Assembly: GCF_004745645.1 (NCBI RefSeq)
Contig: NZ_SRMB01000001.1
Location: 62,001-126,000, forward strand
Source: Hymenobacter metallicola
GTDB lineage: Bacteria > Bacteroidota > Bacteroidia > Cytophagales > Hymenobacteraceae
Length of the DNA stretch: 64,000 bases
Direction: 5' to 3'
Shown: positions 49,594 to 56,373 of the stretch, in pieces
How the letters are laid out: every line of letters begins with the position of its first letter
Position numbering within the stretch: the first letter of the stretch is position 1
Program-made: the position numbers and the translations under genes
The notes under the pieces: generated by a model
What the model was told of the DNA's origin: nothing
Database searches by the model: none
The model's input: the letters and a program-made list of their open reading frames with translations, nothing else

Positions 49594-49832
49594 TGTCCTT
49601 GCGAGGCGGTAGCCGAAGCAATCCGTCCTCTGCGCAGCACGACGTGTTCTTTACCCACAAAGCCATTGTTCTGTCATTGCGAGCAGCGCGAAGCAATCCG
49701 TCCTCTGAAATGTGCCGAGTGTTCTAAAGTGAAAAGCCCTAACGCCTGAGTAGACGTTAGGGCTTTCTGAGTAAAGAGCGGGTCTACCTGCGCAGAGGAC
49801 GGATTGCTTCGTCCTTCGTCCTCGCAATGACA
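49594..49832. repeat. Composite palindromic intergenic repeat, copy 3 (nested)
   Basis: Two tandem left arms (49594-49642 and 49672-49707), both of the form TGTCnTTGCGAG then GAAGCAATCCGTCCTCTG, an inner hairpin AAGCCCTAACG / CGTTAGGGCTT (49734-49744 with 49755-49765), and one right arm (49793-49832, CAGAGGACGGATTGCTTC then CTCGCAATGACA). It fills most of the gap between the amidase and SDR genes (49422-49847), which otherwise holds nothing recognised. Confidence 0.82.
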
Positions 49833-49847
49833 GAGGAGGGGAGGCGG

Positions 49848-50690
49848 TTAGGCAAAGCCGGTGGCCGTAGCCAGGGCCTGCCACTGCTGCATATCCCGCT
49901 GCACGGTGGCAATCTTCTGAGCGGCCATCTGGTAAGCGTCTTCGCCCAGAAACAGGTGCAGGGGCTGGGTTTCGGCCTCACTGGCCTGAATCAGGACGGC
50001 CGCGGCCTTGGCCGGGTCGCCGGGCTGGTTGCCATTGATCTGCTCGGCGTGCAGAATCTGAGAGTCGCGCACCGACTGGTAGGCCCCGATGGGCGCCTGG
50101 GGCTGACCCATGGAGCCGGCCGACAAAAAGCCGGTGCGGAAGTAGCCGGGCTTCACAGTAGTGGCCTGAATGCCGAATGGCTGCACCTCGGCGGCATACG
50201 ACTCGGTAAGGCCATCGACGGCGAACTTGGTGGCGCAGTAGATGCCCCAGCCCGGAAAGCTTCCAAAAAAGCCTCCCACCGAAGAAATATTGAACACCCG
50301 GCCCGAGCCCTGGGCCCGCAGATAGGGCGTGGCAGCTCGCAGCACGTGGAGCAGGCCAAACACGTTGACCTCAAAATTCTGGCGGGCTTCCTGGTCCGAC
50401 AGCTCTTCCAGGGCGCCTACCTGCCCGTACCCGGCGTTGTTGACCACCACATCCAGGCGGCCAAAGGTGCGGATGGTCGTTGCCAGGGCCTGCTGCACGC
50501 TGGCTTCCTGGCTCAGGTCCATGTGCAGGGGTAAAAAACGGTCATTGTCGAGCGGCCCGGCCTGCTGCAGCTCCGTCAGGTTGCGGGAAGTGGCGGCTAC
50601 GGCGTAGCCGCGGGCTAGTAGTTCGTGCACCAGGGTCAGTCCCAGGCCCTTTGAGGCCCCGGTCACAAACCATACGTTGGACGTTGTCAT
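49848..50690 (-). CDS. Short-chain dehydrogenase/reductase
   Basis: NAD(P)-dependent SDR oxidoreductase, 280 aa. Cofactor motif TGASKGLGLTL, NNAGYG, catalytic Ser in FNISSVGGFFG, and Tyr-x-x-x-Lys in YCATKFAVDGL, followed by VKPGYFRTGF. A C-terminal extension of about 50 aa after the core is helical. It lies 81 bp downstream of an AraC-type regulator on the same strand, a common regulator/target pairing. The ATG at 50690 is the natural start. Substrate unknown. Confidence 0.9.
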   Translation of the reverse strand: MTTSNVWFVTGASKGLGLTLVHELLARGYAVAATSRNLTELQQAGPLDNDRFLPLHMDLSQEASVQQALATTIRTFGRLDVVVNNAGYGQVGALEELSDQEARQNFEVNVFGLLHVLRAATPYLRAQGSGRVFNISSVGGFFGSFPGWGIYCATKFAVDGLTESYAAEVQPFGIQATTVKPGYFRTGFLSAGSMGQPQAPIGAYQSVRDSQILHAEQINGNQPGDPAKAAAVLIQASEAETQPLHLFLGEDAYQMAAQKIATVQRDMQQWQALATATGFA

Positions 50691-50771
50691 AATTGCGCGG
50701 TTGGTATGGCGCAAAAGTAGCGGGGCCGGCCGCCGCCGGGCTTACCGCATTCAAACCGATGCTTGCGAAAA

Positions 50772-51674
50772 TCAAACAGCCCGCACGGCCGTTGGAGTAG
50801 TGCCGGCCTGCTTGCGGAAGAAGTTGGTGAAGTGAGCCGGTTCTTCGAAGCCCAGACAATAGCTGATTTCGGACACGCTCCAGGTGGTGTGCTGCAGTAG
50901 GGCATGGGCTTCCTGCGTAAGGCGGGCGGCAATCAGCTGGGTGGTGGTTTTGCCGGTTACTTCCTTCAGGGCCCGGTTCAGGTGGTTGACGTGCACGGCC
51001 AGCTGCCCGGCAAAGGCGTTGGCAGTGCGCAGGCGCACCTGCTGGCCCGGGGTTTCAATTGGGAACTGCCGTTCTAGCAGCTCCGTGAACAGGGAGGCGA
51101 TGCGCGTAGCCGCATTGCTGTCCTTATACAACACAGTGGCTGGCTGCAGCTTCAATGCGCTGTGCAGCAGTTCGAAGACGTAGTTGCGCAGCAAGTCATA
51201 CTTATACGCGTAGTCCGAATCTATTTCGGCGGTCATCTTCTCGAACAGCTGCCGGGTAGTGGCAAACTGTGCGTCGGTGAGGGCGTACAGGGGCTGCCCG
51301 CCGGGCCGAAACATGGGCAGCTCTAGGGCGGCCGCCTGCAGGTAGCGGTGCAGGAAAGCCTCGGTGAAGATGCAGAAGTAGCCCGATTGGTTGTCGTCGA
51401 GCGGCTCCCAGTCGTAGGGCACCATGGGGTTGGCAAACAGCAGGGCATGCCCCAGGATTTCCACGGTCTTATCGGCGAAATAGTAGGTGCTGCGGCCGGT
51501 TACGAGGGTTATTTTGTAAAAGTCCTTGCGGCTGTAAGGCAGGTGGCAGGCCTTAGGGCCCACAAAGTCGTCGAGGCGAAAGACATTGAAGTGGCCGATA
51601 TCCTGCTGCAGATTATCGGGCATCCAGTGAATCTTCTGCTGGTAAAAATCTTCGAGGGTTACAGCTTGGCTCAT
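50772..51674 (-). CDS. AraC family transcriptional regulator
   Basis: DNA-binding regulator, 300 aa. N-terminal cupin-like ligand domain (about 30-150), then two HTH motifs in the C-terminal 100 residues: FAGQLAVHVNHLNRALKEVTG and WSVSEISYCLGFEEPAHFTNF (second given as landmark), ending in KQAGTTPTAVR. Probably controls the SDR gene just downstream. It is divergent from a second AraC/SDR pair across a 170-bp region. ATG at 51674. Confidence 0.88.
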   Translation of the reverse strand: MSQAVTLEDFYQQKIHWMPDNLQQDIGHFNVFRLDDFVGPKACHLPYSRKDFYKITLVTGRSTYYFADKTVEILGHALLFANPMVPYDWEPLDDNQSGYFCIFTEAFLHRYLQAAALELPMFRPGGQPLYALTDAQFATTRQLFEKMTAEIDSDYAYKYDLLRNYVFELLHSALKLQPATVLYKDSNAATRIASLFTELLERQFPIETPGQQVRLRTANAFAGQLAVHVNHLNRALKEVTGKTTTQLIAARLTQEAHALLQHTTWSVSEISYCLGFEEPAHFTNFFRKQAGTTPTAVRAV

Positions 51675-51844
51675 TAGACTAAGTTACGAGAATCAAACGG
51701 CAGGAGCATGCAAGTAACAGGCATGCCGGCTAGCTGTTCTAAGAGGGGGTACGTACGTTTCCCGTAGATTAGCCCCAACAAAGGCGCGAAACTCCGTCTG
51801 TCGTCGCCCGGCAGTATCTCAACCCTTACCCGCACCACAACGCC

Positions 51845-52264
51845 ATGCCTACCACGCCCATTCCGAAGAAACTGCTGGCCCGGCAGCACGAAATTACGGC
51901 CGACTTTCTGCGCCTCATCGACGAGCATCTGGCCGATATTGCCAGTGGCCGGGTTACCGAAATGCTCGAAATCCGGGATTTTGCCGACCAGCTCCACATT
52001 CACCCCACCCACCTGAGCAATACCATCAAGCTCACCACCGGGCAGGCGCCCTGCTACTTTTTCGAGGCCCGCATTATGGATGTGGCCCGGCAGCAGCTAC
52101 TGGACCCCCGCCGCTCGGTAGCCGACATTGCCATGGGCCTGACCTTTGACCCGTCGAACTTCACCAAGTTTTTCAAACGCTTTGCCGGCCTCACGCCCAA
52201 GCAGTACCGGGAGCAGGCGTGGGAAGCGCAGCGCCTGGCAAAATCGGAAACTGTCACCATTTAA
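51845..52264 (+). CDS. AraC-type HTH regulator without ligand domain
   Basis: 139 aa, only the DNA-binding part of the AraC family plus a short N-terminal helix. HTH 1: FADQLHIHPTHLSNTIKLTTG; HTH 2: SVADIAMGLTFDPSNFTKFF, then GLTPKQYRE. The lack of a sensing domain means regulation must come from its level or a partner. It is followed by an SDR gene (78 bp) that it may control, mirroring the leftward pair. ATG at 51845. Confidence 0.85.
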   Translation: MPTTPIPKKLLARQHEITADFLRLIDEHLADIASGRVTEMLEIRDFADQLHIHPTHLSNTIKLTTGQAPCYFFEARIMDVARQQLLDPRRSVADIAMGLTFDPSNFTKFFKRFAGLTPKQYREQAWEAQRLAKSETVTI

Positions 52265-52342
52265 ACGGAAGCTCTCACCATACTTTCGGTAGCTGAAGCC
52301 GCCACCTTTGTCTTGTTCTACCCTAGAAACCAAGACACAGCC

Positions 52343-53104
52343 ATGAGTACTTCCAAAATTGCCCTCGTCACGGGTGGCAGCCGCGGCCTGGGCCACAACA
52401 GCGCCCTGCAGCTGGCCCAAGCCGGCCACGACCTGATCATTACCTACCGCAGCAAAGCCGCCGAAGCCCAGGCTACCGTTCAGCAACTTGAAGCCCTGGG
52501 CCGCCGGGCGGTGGCCCTGCCGCTCGACACGAGCCAAACCGCCACGTTTCCGGCCTTCGTCGCTGCGGTTTCGGAGCAGCTGCAGCAGAAGTGGCAGCGC
52601 TCCAGCTTCGATTTTCTAATTAACAACGCCGGTATCGATGCCCCCTCGCCCTTCCCCGAAACCACCGAGGAAGACTTTGATAACCTGCTGAACGTCCACT
52701 TCAAAGGCGTGTATTTCCTGACCCAGAAGCTGCTGCCGCTGCTGGCCGATGGGGGCGGCATCGTGAACTTCTCCACGGGCCTGGCCCGCTTTACCACGCC
52801 CGGGTACGCAGCCTACGCCTCGATGAAAGGCGCCGTAGAAACCCTGACCAAGTACATGGCCAAGGAGCTGGGCAGCCGGGGCATCCGGGCCAACGTGGTA
52901 GCACCGGGCATTATCAAAACCGACTTCACGGCGGCGGCCCGCGCGGCCCACCCGCAGCTGGAGCAGTACATGAGCGGCAACACGGCCCTGGGCCGCATTG
53001 GGGAGCCCGACGACGTGGGCGGGGTAGTGGCTTTCCTCTGCTCCGACGCCGCCCGCTGGGTGAATGCCCAGCGCCTGGAAGCCTCCGGAGGCTACGCGCT
53101 CTAG
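52343..53104 (+). CDS. Short-chain dehydrogenase/reductase
   Basis: Classical SDR, 253 aa. TGGSRGLGHNSA cofactor motif, INNAGID, catalytic Ser region IVNFSTGLARF, Tyr-x-x-x-Lys in YAAYASMKGAVE, and the C-terminal DDVGGVVAFLCSDAARWVN typical of 3-oxoacyl-reductase-like SDRs. A -7-like CACCTTTG is at 52303-52310, so it has its own promoter, 29 bp after the AraC gene's stop. The ATG at 52343 is the natural start. Substrate unknown; paired with the AraC-type gene before it. Confidence 0.9.
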   Translation: MSTSKIALVTGGSRGLGHNSALQLAQAGHDLIITYRSKAAEAQATVQQLEALGRRAVALPLDTSQTATFPAFVAAVSEQLQQKWQRSSFDFLINNAGIDAPSPFPETTEEDFDNLLNVHFKGVYFLTQKLLPLLADGGGIVNFSTGLARFTTPGYAAYASMKGAVETLTKYMAKELGSRGIRANVVAPGIIKTDFTAAARAAHPQLEQYMSGNTALGRIGEPDDVGGVVAFLCSDAARWVNAQRLEASGGYAL

Positions 53105-53118
53105 AAAGAATAGTAGCT

Positions 53119-53157
53119 TAAAACGGCCCCGTTGAAGTTCAGCGGGGCCGTTTTTTT
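53119..53157 (+). terminator. Rho-independent terminator
   Basis: Stem AAACGGCCCCG / CGGGGCCGTTT around GTTGAAGTTCAG, followed by T7. It ends the SDR gene. Confidence 0.85.
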
Positions 53158-53235
53158 GTCGGCGCCGAGCCCGTATAAACACAAACTGCCAGCCCTGGGC
53201 AGGGTTGGCAGTTACCACTGGCTTGGAAAGGGCTA

Positions 53236-53469
53236 CTAGGCGCTCCGCAAACGGGACTTCTGATAGGCATCAAAGCTAGTGCGTAGGGCTGCTAATACGG
53301 CCGCATACTGGCGTTTGGCATCCTGGCTGGACTCCAGCTGGTGCAGCTGGTGGTTGATCAGGTCGCAAAACTCGTCTCGCGAAAAGCGGGATACTGGGGC
53401 GGGCTTTTGCACAGTCAGAAAGAGAAAAAATGCTGCAACTAGGAGGAGCGTAAAGTGCAATAATAGCAA
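53236..53469 (-). CDS. Small single-TM hypothetical protein
   Basis: About 77 aa: one N-terminal membrane helix (FTLLLVAAFFLFLTV) and a helical tail (FCDLINHQLHQLESSQDAKRQY, landmark). There is no ATG; TTG at 53469 or 53460 would start it. Unknown function. Coding is supported by the coherent helix pattern but remains unsure. Confidence 0.45.
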   Translation of the reverse strand: MLLLHFTLLLVAAFFLFLTVQKPAPVSRFSRDEFCDLINHQLHQLESSQDAKRQYAAVLAALRTSFDAYQKSRLRSA

Positions 53470-53560
53470 TTTATTCTACGCAAGATCAGCAGAAGAGCCG
53501 GAGCTTCTCAAGCTCAACAGTGCAAAAAGGCGCCGGACGCCCGTTGCCGCCCGATAAACA

Positions 53561-53592
53561 CAGCGGCGCCCGGGTTTACCCGGGCGCCGCTG
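53561..53592. terminator. Strong GC-rich hairpin
   Basis: Perfect 14-bp stem (53561-53574 with 53579-53592), TTTA loop. It lies downstream of the leftward membrane-protein gene ending at 53628. U-tract weak. Confidence 0.6.
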
Positions 53593-53627
53593 TAAATACC
53601 GCATGAGGTTACTGATGCGCTATACCG

Positions 53628-54092
53628 CTAGAAGCGGAACAGGGGCCGGGCCGGATTCCAGATGCCCCACGGAATCATGAGCAGCACCAGCAGCAGGGCC
53701 ACGGTAAACCACACGAAGGCGCGCTTGTGCTTGAGAACGGGGTCGGCAGCCTTCTTGGACAGAGAGCGGCCCACCTGAGCGGCAACGACGGCCAGAATCA
53801 TGGTGGCAATATGCTCGACGCCCCAGAAGCGGCCAATGGGGTCTTTCATCACGGCGCTGCCGGCCGTTTCAAAGGCTTTCACCCCGAACGGGCTCAGGCC
53901 GAAATACAGAAGCAGGCCCAGCAGCAGCTGCAGGTGCATGGAGCCCACAAAGGCGGCGCCCATGCCGTTGTCGGCGCCCACGTAGGGCTTGCGGCCCTGC
54001 CACCCACCCAGGGCGCGGAATACGGCAATCAACCCAAAAATTACCACCAGCCAGCGGCTCCAGGAGTGAAGAGTAAGTACGGCGTTGTACAT
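53628..54092 (-). CDS. Four-helix membrane protein, cytochrome b-like
   Basis: 154 aa, four hydrophobic helices. Conserved-looking histidines and aromatics occur near helix ends (LHSWSRWLVVIFGLIAV, GSMHLQLLLGLLLYFG, VEHIATMILAVVAAQVG, HKRAFVWFTVALLL). The H-S-W-x-R-W start is typical of a small Bacteroidota membrane family often labelled cytochrome B-like; haem binding is not shown. It is a separate unit between two hairpins. Function unknown. Confidence 0.6.
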   Translation of the reverse strand: MYNAVLTLHSWSRWLVVIFGLIAVFRALGGWQGRKPYVGADNGMGAAFVGSMHLQLLLGLLLYFGLSPFGVKAFETAGSAVMKDPIGRFWGVEHIATMILAVVAAQVGRSLSKKAADPVLKHKRAFVWFTVALLLVLLMIPWGIWNPARPLFRF

Positions 54093-54213
54093 AAGCAGAA
54101 AGGAAGAGTGAAGCGGTAAAGGTCGGGTGCGAAAACCAGATTGCCGCGCCCGGCAGCCAAAAAGTGCGGGTGCGGGGCGCGGCGGTATATACTACCCGGT
54201 GCGGGCTCCCGCG

Positions 54214-54834
54214 CTACGTTTGCTGGGGCGGAGCCAGGGCAGCCGGCACGGGGCAGGCAGTGGTTTCGGGCTCGTGCGGTGCAGGCGGCTGAGCCGGGGC
54301 GCCATCAAACGGGAACAGCTCTTCACACAGAAACAGCTCGCCTTCCTGGCGCAGAATCGCCAGGTTGTCGAGCATGAGCTTGAGGTTGAAAGTCTGCTGG
54401 TTCAGGTACTGTAGCACCGGGCCCAGCAGCTCGGGGGTGGTATCGTGCAGGGCCAGGGAAATATGCGGCAGCCAGCAGTCGGGGCCGCTGAACTTGTCGG
54501 TGCGCAGGCACAGCGGGGCCGTAGCCTTAATGATGCGCTGGTGCAGGCGGTTTAGCTCGTCGGTTCGCAGCACCGGAATGTAGATAACCGGGTTGGGACC
54601 CGGAAATACGCCCAGGCCGGTGGTGTGCACCTCGAAGGGCTCGGTGGTGCTGGCCACTTCGCTCAGCACGCTTTTCAGGGCCGAGAGCTTGCGCACCCCG
54701 GCCAGCTGGTAGGTAATGTGCGGGTCGGGGGTGGCCTGCACGTCGTCGAGGCCGAACTCCATTTCCAGCCCCTTAATGATGCGGTTGATGCGGGCCGCGT
54801 ACTGCGGCGTGAGCAAAGTGGTAATGGCGAGCAT
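54214..54834 (-). CDS. 2'-5' RNA ligase family protein
   Basis: 2H phosphoesterase superfamily protein, 206 aa. The two H-x-[ST]-x motifs are present: PDPHITYQL and WLPHISLAL. Family members act as 2'-5' RNA ligases or cyclic phosphodiesterases; the biological role is unclear. The C-terminus has a Pro/Thr-rich tail. Its ATG lies 5 bp after the stop of the DinB-like gene, so the two form an operon. Confidence 0.85.
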   Translation of the reverse strand: MLAITTLLTPQYAARINRIIKGLEMEFGLDDVQATPDPHITYQLAGVRKLSALKSVLSEVASTTEPFEVHTTGLGVFPGPNPVIYIPVLRTDELNRLHQRIIKATAPLCLRTDKFSGPDCWLPHISLALHDTTPELLGPVLQYLNQQTFNLKLMLDNLAILRQEGELFLCEELFPFDGAPAQPPAPHEPETTACPVPAALAPPQQT

Positions 54835-54839
54835 ACTGG

Positions 54840-55412
54840 CTAAACTCCGGAAGGGGCCGTTGGGTTGAGGCGGGCCCGCATTTGCTGGTTAAACTGCTCA
54901 CTCTGGCCGCGGGGCACACTCAGGGTTTGCCAGGCCGCGCCGCGCAGTTGCTTGGCCAGCTGCACCACCTGGCCGCTGTGGTAGGCGTAGTGGGTGGCCT
55001 GGCGCTCCAGCGCTGCCAAGGCCGTGTGGCTTTCCCCACGAATGGTGACGGTGCGTAGCAAATCGGCGGGCTGCAGCGAGTCGAGCAGGGCAAAGAGGAT
55101 GGGCCAGGTGGCGTGCCAGCGCTGCTGCAGGGCCTCGACTTCGGCCTCGGTGCTGGGCTGGACAAATTCCTGGTCGCGCTGCCGGTCGGGCTTTTCGCCG
55201 TCGGTGGTCAGGAAGTCGGTGAAGCGGGAGCGGAGGTTGCCACTCATGTGCTGCACAATAACGGCCGCGCTGTTGGCGCCGGGTGCGGGCTCCACGAGCC
55301 ACTCGGCCGTGGTCAGCTGGGCCAGGGCCCGCTCGGTCAGGGTTTTGTAGGTGGTGAAGTTGTGGCGCAGCGTGGCCAGCACCGCCAGGCCCAGGGTATC
55401 GGTAGTCGACAT
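54840..55412 (-). CDS. DinB-like / DUF1572 protein
   Basis: 190 aa four-helix-bundle protein of the DinB superfamily. Metal-site histidines fit: IVQHMSGNLRSRF in helix two and THYAYHSGQVVQLAKQL in helix four. DUF1572 members are metal-binding enzymes or stress proteins of unknown role; some DinB proteins are thiol transferases. The ATG at 55412 is chosen because homology begins there. Upstream of and coupled with the 2'-5' RNA ligase gene. Confidence 0.82.
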   Translation of the reverse strand: MSTTDTLGLAVLATLRHNFTTYKTLTERALAQLTTAEWLVEPAPGANSAAVIVQHMSGNLRSRFTDFLTTDGEKPDRQRDQEFVQPSTEAEVEALQQRWHATWPILFALLDSLQPADLLRTVTIRGESHTALAALERQATHYAYHSGQVVQLAKQLRGAAWQTLSVPRGQSEQFNQQMRARLNPTAPSGV

Positions 55413-55614
55413 AGCAAAACCAGAAAAGCGCGAACCGGAAAGCGGGGGCAAGAAAAGCAAAAACCGGCAGTTGTCGCCGGCCGGTACGCTGCTTTTTCGG
55501 GCAACCACCCGCTGAAATGCAGCACATTGCCTATCTTCCCCAGCTGCCCCGAGGCGTCTGGTTCGGAGCCTGGGCGTGCTGTCAGCCGGTAGTCACCTTT
55601 TTGCTGGTTTGTAT

Positions 55615-56373
55615 ATGGCTATTCTCGCCTTTTTTCTGGTGCACTGGTACGCGTCGCTGTTTACCCAGTCCTTTTTCCAGCACCGCTACGCCGCCCACAA
55701 AATGTTTACCATGAGTCGGCTCTGGGAGCGGGTCTTTTTTGTATTCACTTACCTCTGCCAGGGCTCTTCCTTTCTCTCGCCGCGGGCTTACGCCCTGCTG
55801 CACCGCATGCACCACGCCTACTCCGACACGGAGCGCGACCCGCACTCCCCGCACTACTCCTCGAATGCCTTTCTGATGATGTGGAAAACCCGCGCCATCT
55901 ACCACGACGTGCTCTACGGCCGCTCCGCGGTGGCCGAGCGGTTCCGGCACGGCGACTACCCCGAGTGGACCACCCTGGATACTTTCGGCAACAAGTGGTA
56001 TTCCCGCGTGGGCTGGGGCATTTTCTACATCCTGTTCTACGTGCAGTTTGCCACCGCGTGGTGGCAGTATCTGCTGCTGCCCATTCACTTCTCCATGGGG
56101 GCCGTGCACGGGGCCATCGTCAACTGGAGCGGGCATAAGTACGGCTACCAGAACTTCGATAACCACGATAAGTCGCGCAATTCGCTGTTCTTCGATTTCC
56201 TGACCGGCGGGGAGCTGTTTCAGAACAACCACCACAAGCTGCCCAGCCGCGTCAACTTCGGCGTGAAGTGGTGGGAGCTGGACCCCATCTACCCCGTCAT
56301 CTGGACCCTGGACAAGCTCACCGTTATCCGGCTCCGGCCGGACTCCCTGCCGCGGCCCGCGCCGGCGGCTTAG
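55615..56373 (+). CDS. Acyl-CoA desaturase with canonical His boxes
   Basis: Membrane di-iron desaturase, 252 aa. All three histidine boxes are classical: FFQHRYAAHKMF, LLHRMHHAYSDTERDPHSP and LFQNNHHKLPSRVNFG, with an extra NWSGHKYGYQNF. It introduces a cis double bond into saturated acyl chains (family knowledge) and would adjust membrane fluidity. The ATG at 55615 fits the first helix better than the upstream frame. It overlaps the convergent TonB receptor gene by 4 bp at their stops. Compare the variant enzyme at 2063. Confidence 0.88.
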   Translation: MAILAFFLVHWYASLFTQSFFQHRYAAHKMFTMSRLWERVFFVFTYLCQGSSFLSPRAYALLHRMHHAYSDTERDPHSPHYSSNAFLMMWKTRAIYHDVLYGRSAVAERFRHGDYPEWTTLDTFGNKWYSRVGWGIFYILFYVQFATAWWQYLLLPIHFSMGAVHGAIVNWSGHKYGYQNFDNHDKSRNSLFFDFLTGGELFQNNHHKLPSRVNFGVKWWELDPIYPVIWTLDKLTVIRLRPDSLPRPAPAA

